Assembly: GCA_964534995.1 (NCBI GenBank)
Contig: CAZHSC010000116.1
Location: forward strand, 1-8,197
DNA: 8,197 nucleotides
Source: JAJTFW01 sp964534995
Lineage (GTDB): Bacteria > Bacteroidota > Bacteroidia > AKYH767-A > OLB10
Direction: 5' to 3'
In this document: positions 1 through 7,500 of the stretch, piece after piece
How positions within the stretch are numbered: the stretch's first letter is position 1
Layout: each line of letters opens with the position of its first letter
Made by a program: the position numbers and the translations under genes
Notes under the pieces: model-generated
What the model saw: only the letters and a program-made list of their open reading frames with translations
The model's database searches: none
What the model was told of the DNA's origin: nothing

Positions 1-37
1 TTTTCCGATTTTTAATCGGGGCGGGGACGGAGTCCCC
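1..37. repeat. double-hairpin repeat, copy 1
   Basis: This 37-base unit contains two adjacent inverted repeats. The first is a 6-bp stem, CCGATT (5-10) with AATCGG (14-19), around a TTT loop. The second is a 6-bp G/C-rich stem, GGGGAC (23-28) with GTCCCC (32-37), around a GGA loop. The unit is identical over 37 bases to the copy at 132-168. It resembles short intergenic palindromic repeats (REP-like elements) or a transcript-end structure. No transposase lies in the window, so its origin is unknown. It may be cut off on the left by the window edge. Confidence 0.85.
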
Positions 38-81
38 CGGTTTTGACAGGTTGATTCGCTTACGTGCCTGTAATTTCAGAC

Positions 82-126
82 AAACGAATACAAATGGGTA
101 TACAGATTTATTCCTTGTTTATGTAA
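82..126. repeat. conserved spacer repeat, copy A
   Basis: The spacer after hairpin copy 1 shares three blocks in order with the spacer after copy 2: AAACGAATACAAATG (82-96), TTATTCCTTG (108-117) and a final ATGTAA (121-126). The repeated unit is therefore larger than the 37-base hairpin pair and spans roughly 104-131 bases. Confidence 0.75.
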
Positions 127-131
127 ATTAT

Positions 132-168
132 TTTTCCGATTTTTAATCGGGGCGGGGACGGAGTCCCC
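132..168. repeat. double-hairpin repeat, copy 2
   Basis: Identical to copy 1 at all 37 positions, with the same stems: CCGATT/AATCGG at 136-141 and 145-150, and GGGGAC/GTCCCC at 154-159 and 163-168. It starts 131 bases after copy 1. Perfect identity in otherwise freely diverging intergenic DNA suggests recent duplication or conversion, or selection on the structure. Confidence 0.87.
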
Positions 169-195
169 ATCGTGTAAGTCTGAACAAACGTATAT

Positions 196-230
196 AAACG
201 AATACAAATGCTTATTCCTTGCTCATGTAA
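196..230. repeat. conserved spacer repeat, copy B
   Basis: Contains the same three blocks as copy A: AAACGAATACAAATG (196-210), TTATTCCTTG (212-221) and ATGTAA (225-230). The first two blocks are 1 base apart here against 11 in copy A. That 10-base difference explains part of the shorter period before hairpin copy 3. Confidence 0.75.
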
Positions 231-235
231 TATTA

Positions 236-272
236 TTTAATTATCTTTAATTGGGGTAGGGACGGAGTCCCA
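236..272. repeat. double-hairpin repeat, diverged copy 3
   Basis: This copy aligns with copies 1 and 2 from its right end. The G/C-rich hairpin survives as a 5-bp stem, GGGAC (259-263) and GTCCC (267-271), with the same GGA loop. The left hairpin is largely lost: the CCGATT arm has decayed while the TTTAAT core remains. It starts 104 bases after copy 2. Better conservation of the right hairpin suggests that half matters more or mutated later. Confidence 0.75.
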
Positions 273-340
273 CGCCTAATTCCTGACTCTGGTATTTTAA
301 CTCCCAATATTAATATCCGACATATATTTAACAAAGGAGT

Positions 341-356
341 TCCGATTTTTATCGTT
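341..356. repeat. possible degenerate left-half repeat
   Basis: The stretch TCCGATTTTTATCG closely resembles the left hairpin of the repeat (TCCGATTTTTAATCGG) with one A and the last G missing. It forms a short CGAT/ATCG stem (343-346 and 351-354) around TTTT. No G/C-rich right half follows. It could be a fourth, decayed copy or chance similarity in A/T-rich DNA. Confidence 0.3.
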
Positions 357-415
357 TTTAAATTTTTGATAGCGGAAGTCGGGAGTATTGATTCTTTACC
401 GGCAGCGAAAAAGTA

Positions 416-1660
416 TTATTCAAAAAACACTTTCATATAAAAGCGGGGATCTTTCAGCCGTCCTCTCAGGTCAAGGTCTTCGAACATACACGAAATGGTT
501 TCACGGAGTGTTTTACTTCGCGCCGCTTTATTTACCACCAGGTTAAACAGCCAGGGGTACTTTACAAGCTCCTGCATTTTCTTACTCAGGCTCAGTTCCG
601 GCCATAATCTTTTATATACCGATTCATCATACATTTTCAGTTGTTCCGGCGAAAAATCACCCGCCGCAGCCTGTACCGTTTCCGCCGCTTTTATACCGCA
701 AATCATGGCATTGCCTATTCCTTCACCGGTAAAAGGATCCACCAGCGAGCCGGCATCTCCCAGCAGCATATAGCCATACCCGGAAATGGGACGTTTTCTG
801 GAGCCTAACGGCAAGCCATAGCCGCGCAGAGGGCCTTCAGGCACCGCTCCCTCAAAACGACGCCGGAGGGGTTCGTAGCCGTTCAGGAGTTTCAGCATGG
901 CATCCTTCAGGTTGATTTTTTTCGCTCCTGCCACATCACTGCGCATGCCCACACCCACATTGGCATAGCCGTTTGGCAAAGGGAAAATCCAGAAATAACC
1001 CGGCAAAAAATCTTTTACAAAATGCAACTCGATATATCCGTGCGGATCGAGGTCTTTCACCCCTTTGTAATAGCCCCGCAATCCCGCGCAATAGTGCTCC
1101 TCTTCCATCCTGATTCCACCCACTTCCTTCGCGAAGCGCGAATGGGCACCATCGGCAGCGATGACGAGAGAGGTACGCAGCACTGTTTTCTCCTCTTTGT
1201 CACTCAGGATCCAGTATTTTCCGTCCCTTCTGAATTTTTCAATCCGCAGGGAAGTTTTCACCGATACACCCTCCGCATTAACGGCCGTGTTAAACAACCA
1301 GTTATCAAAATCAAGACGGCGTGAAATATAACCCGGCGGATTTGCCGGATCTTCAACACGCCGGAAAGGCACTTTCAACTCCTTGCCGTTGGGGGCGACA
1401 AAAATAACGCCGTGCGATGCCATGGCCGTTGGCAGGAATCCAAGTTCCTGAACCAATGCCGGGTCGATTCTCCTGAGGCTGAGCACTACTTTTCCGCTGA
1501 GGGCATCGCCGCATATTTTATCCCTGGGAAACTCAGCCTGGTCGGTCAACAGACAGCTAATGCCTCTTTTTGATAGTGCCAGTGCCGCGGTACTCCCGGC
1601 AGGTCCGGCACCTATTATGGTGATGGGGTTATATTCCACAGCTGAAAAATAACACATCAC
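416..1660 (-). CDS. FAD-dependent oxidoreductase, geranylgeranyl reductase family
   Basis: This 414-residue cytosolic or membrane-associated flavoprotein belongs to the FixC/geranylgeranyl reductase group (COG0644 type). The N-terminal dinucleotide fold carries GAGPAG at residues 17-22. DKICGDALSGK at 47-57 is the Cys-Gly-Asp segment typical of the family. ADGAHS (169-174) and GDAGSLVDPFTGEGI (301-315) are the second and third FAD-contact motifs. PGYFWIFPLPNGYANVG (220-236) is another family signature. Length is normal. Members reduce double bonds of isoprenoid chains or act on other hydrophobic substrates; the substrate here (quinone tail, pigment, lipid) cannot be read from sequence. The start is GTG at 1660 or the adjacent ATG at 1657; no Shine-Dalgarno sequence is visible. 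The gene is transcribed away from the signalling operon and has no obvious functional link to it. The family call is firm and the specific reaction is unknown. Confidence 0.92.
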   Translation of the reverse strand: MMCYFSAVEYNPITIIGAGPAGSTAALALSKRGISCLLTDQAEFPRDKICGDALSGKVVLSLRRIDPALVQELGFLPTAMASHGVIFVAPNGKELKVPFRRVEDPANPPGYISRRLDFDNWLFNTAVNAEGVSVKTSLRIEKFRRDGKYWILSDKEEKTVLRTSLVIAADGAHSRFAKEVGGIRMEEEHYCAGLRGYYKGVKDLDPHGYIELHFVKDFLPGYFWIFPLPNGYANVGVGMRSDVAGAKKINLKDAMLKLLNGYEPLRRRFEGAVPEGPLRGYGLPLGSRKRPISGYGYMLLGDAGSLVDPFTGEGIGNAMICGIKAAETVQAAAGDFSPEQLKMYDESVYKRLWPELSLSKKMQELVKYPWLFNLVVNKAARSKTLRETISCMFEDLDLRGRLKDPRFYMKVFFE

Positions 1661-1922
1661 AGGAAGATCACGTTCAAATACTGACCATTATTTTTTTCTC
1701 CTTTGGCCCGCTGCTTTCAAATTGATTACCCGGTACCCTAAACTGTTCTTGTGGCGAGGTTACGGAATTATTCATTTTTTTTCGTTTACACCCATGGTCC
1801 TGATCTGAAGGCCTTGCCCCCCCCTCTCCGGGTAAAATATGCCGCAATTTCCGGGGAAAGACCAGAACCGAACTTTTACTGCTCCCATTCGTAAACAGGA
1901 AATCAGAAAAACCGCATAAAGA
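1661..1922. promoter_or_regulatory. divergent intergenic region between reductase and receptor genes
   Basis: This 262-base gap separates two divergently transcribed genes, so it must hold the promoters of both the reductase and the three-gene operon. I searched both strands for the Bacteroidota promoter pattern (TTG near -33, TAnnTTTG near -7) and found no convincing match. The nearest on the minus strand is a TCAATTTG-like octamer around 1715-1722 without a good upstream element. Homopolymers stand out: 7 T at 1691-1697, 8 T at 1775-1782 and 8 C at 1817-1824. An open frame on the minus strand crosses the region but looks spurious. Confidence 0.45.
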
Positions 1923-3911
1923 ATGCATCCTTTACTACGATTCATCCTGGTAGCCGGCTTGTGCGCAGGCTCATCATTAAGAGTTCATTCTCAAGATTTT
2001 ACAAATCAAAACTTCGATACATTAAGTCTCGAAGAGCTGATGAACATTAAAATCACGGTGGCCTCCATCAAGGAACTCACCCCACGTCAGTCGCCCGGAA
2101 TCATCACCTATATCACCGCGGAGGACATCCGCAACATGGGTGCCCGCGACCTCATGGAGGTATTGCGACAGGTACCCGGCTTTGAATTCGGCGCGGACGT
2201 GGAAGGGATTGTAGGGCTGGCTGTAAGAGGCAACTGGGCGCATGAAGGAAAAGCTGTACTGTTTATTGATGGTGTAGAAATGAACGAGAGCCTATATTCT
2301 ACGTTGCAATTTGGCAATCACTACCCGGTAGAAAATATTGAAAGAATAGAAATCATCCGCGGACCCGGTTCCGCACTACACGGTGGCTTTGCCGCCTATG
2401 CGGTCATTAATATTATCACCAGAAATCCCAGGCAAAAATCTGAAATCTCTGCCACCGCGAATCACAGCTTTACAGCGGAAGGCGCCGCCAGAAGGACCGC
2501 TTCCGTTTACACGGGCCACAGCGTCAACAACACGGCGTTTACAGTGAATTTAAAAGCCTCCTCATCGCAAAGAAGCCAGGATACCTATACCGATGTATAC
2601 GGTTCATCCTACCCGATGGATCAGCAGAGCGACATCCGTAATTATTCGCTGAATGCTGGAGGTAAAATCGGGAACCTTTATCTGCGTCTTATCAGCGACC
2701 ATTATCAGGTTGAAAGCCGCGATGAATATGTGGAAATCGGTGCAGCGGCCAATGAGATGAATTTCACACATACCACCTTCGACACCAAATATGAGTGGAA
2801 ACGCGGTGACCGCTTTAAACTGATTCCCGGACTACAACTTACCCAGCAGCGACCCTGGAGCACTCCTAAAAAAAACATGGAAAGTGACAATGAACCTTTT
2901 CGGATCAATTCCATATCCTGCCAGGCGCTTGTAAACAGTTCTTACGATTTCAGTGATGAGCTGAACTTAACAGGCGGAATAAGCTGGAACAGCCTGCAAT
3001 CAAAGAAGGAACTGGAAGATGACGTCTTTCAGACTACCGGCACCAATGAATTCACCAATGAAAACCTGGCGGCCTATGCACAGCTGCTTTTCGCGGCATC
3101 CTGGGCTAACCTCATTGCCGGAGTAAGGTTCAACCACAACAAACGTTATGAAAATGCCATCGTACCCAGGATCGGGATCACGCGGGAATTTGAAAAATTT
3201 CATGTGAAAGCGCTCTTCAGCAGGGCATTCAGGGCACCGGGAACCCAAAATATTGACCTGTCGGAATCTATACAGCCTGAATATACCAACGTATATGAAC
3301 TGGAGGGCGGCACCAAAATATCCACCGACATTTACCTGACGGTAAATGCTTTTTACATAAGCACGATGGATCCGATCGTGTATTACTTCGATACCCTTTC
3401 TAACGTTGACGCTTATACTAATTTCAAATCCACAGGCACCAAAGGCATTGAATCGGTACTTATGTTAAAAAAGAAATGGGGCAGTATCCATTTCAACGCT
3501 TCGGTGTACAGCGCCAACGGCAATAACAGCATTGATATTTACAATGTACCCGGCAATGAGGGTCTTCATCTTGGACTGGCACGCTATAAAGGCAATCTGT
3601 CCTTCAACTACAGGGTTTTACCCAACCTGGAGGCGGGTATTCAATACCACTATCTCTCAAAAAGATATGGTATCACCACCTATGATGATATCAGCCAGGA
3701 GACAGGCTATCACCCTTATCCGGACTTTCACCTGCTGCATACACAGCTGGAATACCGTTTCAAAAAAATCAAAGGGCTTGGCCTGGGCATCTGTGTCAAA
3801 AATGTGCTGGACCAGGAGGAATGGTTCATCCAGCCCTACAACAGCAACCATGCCGCTTTACCGGGCATGAAGCGGGAGTTTCAGATCCGGATCAGCTACC
3901 AGAACTTCTGA
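1923..3911 (+). CDS. TonB-dependent outer-membrane receptor
   Basis: A 662-residue receptor of the BtuB/Cir size class. Residues 1-23 look like a Sec signal peptide with likely cleavage after VHS, leaving Gln24 first. A short segment follows with LSLEELMNIKITVAS (34-48), which occupies the position of the TonB box. The plug domain covers about 52-170. It includes the plug core RNMGARDLMEVLRQVPGFEF (70-89), FIDGVEM (114-120), IERIEIIRGPGSALHGG (139-155) and INIITR (162-167). The rest is a beta-barrel that ends in the aromatic residue Phe, as expected of an outer-membrane insertion signal. There is no carboxypeptidase-D-like N-terminal extension and no SusD partner, so it is not a SusC-type glycan importer. 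The substrate is not evident (siderophore, cobalamin, peptide or other). It is the first gene of the operon, 17 bases before the YfiR-family gene, which suggests a signalling role besides or instead of uptake. The ATG at 1923 is preceded by an A-rich leader without a Shine-Dalgarno sequence. Confidence 0.96.
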   Translation: MHPLLRFILVAGLCAGSSLRVHSQDFTNQNFDTLSLEELMNIKITVASIKELTPRQSPGIITYITAEDIRNMGARDLMEVLRQVPGFEFGADVEGIVGLAVRGNWAHEGKAVLFIDGVEMNESLYSTLQFGNHYPVENIERIEIIRGPGSALHGGFAAYAVINIITRNPRQKSEISATANHSFTAEGAARRTASVYTGHSVNNTAFTVNLKASSSQRSQDTYTDVYGSSYPMDQQSDIRNYSLNAGGKIGNLYLRLISDHYQVESRDEYVEIGAAANEMNFTHTTFDTKYEWKRGDRFKLIPGLQLTQQRPWSTPKKNMESDNEPFRINSISCQALVNSSYDFSDELNLTGGISWNSLQSKKELEDDVFQTTGTNEFTNENLAAYAQLLFAASWANLIAGVRFNHNKRYENAIVPRIGITREFEKFHVKALFSRAFRAPGTQNIDLSESIQPEYTNVYELEGGTKISTDIYLTVNAFYISTMDPIVYYFDTLSNVDAYTNFKSTGTKGIESVLMLKKKWGSIHFNASVYSANGNNSIDIYNVPGNEGLHLGLARYKGNLSFNYRVLPNLEAGIQYHYLSKRYGITTYDDISQETGYHPYPDFHLLHTQLEYRFKKIKGLGLGICVKNVLDQEEWFIQPYNSNHAALPGMKREFQIRISYQNF

Positions 3912-3928
3912 TATAAATACGTGCAAGC

Positions 3929-4489
3929 GTGAAGAAGACAGGAAATAACAGACCAACAGGAAAAGCAATGGCATTGCTGCTTGCGCTTGTTATTTTCTGT
4001 GGGGCAATCCCCCCTTTTCAGGACGACCCTTCCCCCGATAAAAATACCCTTAAAGCGCTTTTCATTTACAACTTCACCAAGCACATTGAATGGCCGCCGA
4101 TAACGACGAATTCCACAGGTAAATTTATTATCAGCGTATGCGGTGAACGACAGATGATTGAAAAGCTGACGACCGTTATGAAAGGACGTAAAATAGCGGA
4201 AAAGGCAGTTGAAATAAAGCAAATTACCCTTGAAGAGGAGATTAGGGGCAGCCATATTTTATTCATATCAAAAGGGCAATACCAGTCATTGAAAAGTATC
4301 GCAGAATTAGCGGCGGAACCCGGTTTACTGATTGTAACGGAAGAAAAGGGAGCGATTCCCAAAGGGTCATGTATAAACCTCATTGAAAAAGACCATCATT
4401 TACGGTTTGAAATAAACACTTCTCTCTCAAAAAAGAAAAATTTAAAAGTTTCCAATCAACTGATCAATCTTGCTACAGGCAAGCCTTAA
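3929..4489 (+). CDS. YfiR-family periplasmic protein (DUF4154)
   Basis: A 186-residue exported protein. The start is GTG at 3929, giving a Lys-rich N-terminus and a hydrophobic core at about 14-28. An in-frame ATG at 3968 (residue 14) would give a shorter signal peptide and is a real alternative. Family hallmarks are KALFIYNFTKHIEWP (42-56), the IISVCGE strand (67-73), LRFEIN (158-163) and the C-terminal LKVSNQLINLA (172-182). In Pseudomonas aeruginosa, YfiR is a periplasmic repressor of the membrane diguanylate cyclase YfiN. No GGDEF protein is visible here. Instead the next gene, 11 bases on, is a hybrid histidine kinase with a periplasmic region, so that kinase is the likely partner (inference). 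Mature-part cysteines are Cys71 and Cys138 only. Cys24 in the signal peptide does not sit in a proper lipobox (Phe at -1), so a lipoprotein is unlikely. Confidence 0.93.
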   Translation: MKKTGNNRPTGKAMALLLALVIFCGAIPPFQDDPSPDKNTLKALFIYNFTKHIEWPPITTNSTGKFIISVCGERQMIEKLTTVMKGRKIAEKAVEIKQITLEEEIRGSHILFISKGQYQSLKSIAELAAEPGLLIVTEEKGAIPKGSCINLIEKDHHLRFEINTSLSKKKNLKVSNQLINLATGKP

Positions 4490-4500
4490 ATAATTTTATT

Positions 4501-7500
4501 ATGAAACAACCGCGTTCCTTTAAAAAAATTGACAAGAAAATTTACATTGTTTTCTTTGGGGTGATAGCCATTGCCATTGTAAATGCTTTGATTAGTACTT
4601 ACACGATCAGGAACAGTCATCACATCACCAGTGAACTGGTAAACAACACCAATCCTTCACTGAACACCATCGCGAAGTTTAACCTTCTTGTTACCCGATC
4701 GCGGATGCTGGTTACCAACTGGGTATACCTGCCCAACAACCAGGCGGACAAGGACAGCCTGCAGCAGTTAAACAACCATTCCTACATTGAACTGAGGGGA
4801 CGCATGAAAGGGCTGATGACACACTGGAATGACACCGCACACGCGGCGAAAATGGAACACCTCTTCCGGGAGTATGAAATTCTCAAAGGCTTCCATTCGC
4901 AGATCATGCGCCTGCTGATCAGTTTTGAAGATTACCAGGATCCGGTAAAACGTTTTGCGGCGGAAGAAATACTGGAAAGGGAAATCATTCCGCGTTCAGA
5001 ACAAATTACCATTGAACTGAAAGAAATACTGGCCACCAGATCGGGGATGGCAGAGCGGCAGCAGGACCAGATGCTATACAGTTTCAACACCCTTATGGTC
5101 ATTGTACTGGGCATTGCCATACTTATCATCTGTTCCATACTGTTTGCAGGTTTCGTGATAAGCCGTTCCATTATCTTCCCGGTATTGCAGGTACGAAGTA
5201 TCATCATGCAAATGGGAAAAGGGGAATTGCCGGAGCTGAAAATGAAATTCCCGAAAAATGCCGTAGGGGAAATGATGCAGGCCCTGAAGTTCATGACGGA
5301 TGGATTCCGGCACACTTCAAAATTCGTTGAAGAAATCGGTAAGGGAAATTTTGACCACCCCTATAAACCCCTGTCATCAAACGATGTGCAGGGGCACGCC
5401 CTGGTGCATATGCGCAACCAGTTAAAAGAAGCGTCCGAGAAAGAGATGCGAAGGGCATGGATGTCGGAAGGACTCGCGGAATTGAATGAACTGATGCGAT
5501 CACACACCGGCGATTTTAATGAACTGCTGGAAAAAACCGTTGACAATATTGTGATGAGACTGGATGTACAGCAGGCCGCCATCTTCCTTTTGCACAACGA
5601 TGATCTGAACGATCTGCACATACAACTGGGAGCTTACTACGCGCTGAATAATAAAATCATCAACAGCAAACGCTACGAACTGAAAGAAGGATTGATCGGG
5701 CAGGCCATAGCTTCCAATAAAATCATTTCGCTCAGCGATGTGCATGATCCTTACTTCACCATCGACACCGGCATTGGAGAAACGAATACCTGCAACATCA
5801 TCATCCTGCCCTTATCAACAAGCGATAAAGTGGTAGGCGCCATTGAAGTGGCATCCATCCATCCATTTACAGCGGACAAACGTGAATTACTGGAAAAAAT
5901 GGCGGAACCTATTGCCGCCAGTTTGTTCCGTCTGCGTGCCAACCTGATTACCAGTCAGCTGTTGGAAGAGTCGCGAAAGCAAGCGGAAGAACTCGCGTAC
6001 CAGGAACAGGAACTCCGTAAAATCAATGACGAGCTTACCAAGCAATCGCAATTGCTGCGTCAGTCGGAAGAAGAACTTAAATCGCAACAGGAAGAACTAA
6101 AACAGGTTAATAACGAACTTCAGGAAAAGGCGCAACTCCTGCAAAAGCAAAATGTGGAAATTGAAGACGCCAGGCTCAGTCTGGTTTTTAAGGCAGAACA
6201 ACTGGAGCAAAGCAATAAATACAAGTCCGCGTTTCTGGCCAACATGAGTCATGAACTGCGCACCCCCTTAAACAGTATCCTCATACTTGCAAAACTGCTC
6301 GCTGATAACAAGCGACAGAATCTGGATGAAAAGCAAATTGAACATGCGCAAATCATTCATAAATCAGGGAACGACCTGCTGAACCTGATCAATGATATCC
6401 TTGACTTATCCAAGATAGAAGCGGGAAAAGTGGAACTGCAGAATGAAACTGTGAGTCTCAAAGAACTTGCCAACGACATCCATCTTCTGTTCAGGGATTT
6501 TGCGGCGGATAAAAACATCCACTTTCACATCCATGAGCCGGATGAAAATCTGCATTTGCAAACAGACAAAGTGCGGCTGGAACAGGTGATAAAAAACCTG
6601 CTGTCAAATGCATTCAAATTCACCCCCGAAAACGGTTCCGTTGACCTATGCATAGAATATGCACCACAGGACTCAAATTTTAAAACCAAATCGCTGTTAC
6701 AAGCCAGCAGGGTCATCAGCATCTCCGTAAAAGATACCGGTATCGGAATTCCGGAGGACAAACAAAAGCAGGTTTTTGAGGCATTCCAGCAAGCGGATGG
6801 CTCTACCAGCCGGAAATTTGGCGGTACCGGTCTCGGCCTTGCCATTTGCCGTGAACTGGTGAACCTGATGGGAGGAGAAATTGCGCTGGAAAGCGCGGAA
6901 GGCGCAGGAAGTAAATTCAGCATCTACCTGCCGGCGCCTCTTTGCGAAAGCGTAGAAAATCCCGATGAAAACAGCAGGGACAACAAAGCCGAAAACGGAG
7001 CGGATATGATGCCCGTTCAACCCCTGCAAGCGGAAGCAAGTCTCTACAATGAAGATGAAATACGCGACGATCGCAGTTCAATCAAAGAAGGCGACAAAAC
7101 GATACTCATCATTGAAGATGACTATGTCTTTGCGCGTATGTTTATGAATCAATGCCATCGCTTCCAATACAAAACCATCATTGCGCTGCAGGGTGACCAG
7201 GGACTACTTTACGCGAAGCGTTATAAACCCTTTGCCATCATACTTGACCTGAGGCTGCCTGTAATGGATGGCTGGACTGTATTAAAGAAACTAAAAGCAG
7301 ATCCTGAACTCAAACAAATTCCGGTTCATATCATTTCTTCGGTTGACAAACGCCAATTGGGTATAGATATGGGAGCCGACAGTTACCTGAGTAAGCCCGC
7401 GGGAAAAAAGGAAATGGAAGAGCTGATCCTTGGCATAGACCCCATACATACCCCCGCAAAAAAGCTGCTCTTCCTGGGTAACGACAGTGAAGAGATGCAA

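Larger units (their letters stand above)
1..415. other. non-coding region with a repeat array, 3' of the reductase gene
   Basis: I see no credible gene here. The left part (1-272) is an array of hairpin-forming repeats with partly conserved spacers, listed separately. The right part (273-415) is A/T-rich and shows only a small hairpin near 343-354. The region lies downstream of the minus-strand reductase, which ends at 416. I looked for an intrinsic terminator on the minus strand and found none: the hairpins are not followed by T runs in that direction. The array begins at the first base of the window, so it probably continues to the left. Confidence 0.7.

Noticed and set aside
1..168. Intrinsic terminators for the minus-strand reductase
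   Set aside because: The hairpins are not followed by T runs in the minus direction and begin about 145 bases or more past the stop codon, so I do not call them terminators.
1..272. CRISPR array
   Set aside because: Only three repeats are seen, their periods differ (131 and 104), and the spacers share sequence with one another, unlike CRISPR spacers.
1022..1324. 100-residue plus-strand frame opposite the reductase gene
   Set aside because: It is fully antisense to a gene with clear family motifs and has no recognisable domain of its own.
1674..1928. 84-residue minus-strand open frame in the divergent intergenic region
   Set aside because: It overlaps the receptor start, has low-complexity composition without recognisable domains, and would leave no promoter space. 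It is most likely a chance open frame.
3929..4010. Lipoprotein signal at Cys24 of the YfiR-family protein
   Set aside because: The residues before the cysteine (Val-Ile-Phe) do not fit a lipobox, which needs a small residue at -1. A Sec signal peptide is more likely.
4932..5315. 127-residue minus-strand frame inside the kinase gene
   Set aside because: It is antisense to the membrane and HAMP part of the kinase; its Ser/Met-rich composition is what reversed kinase codons would give.
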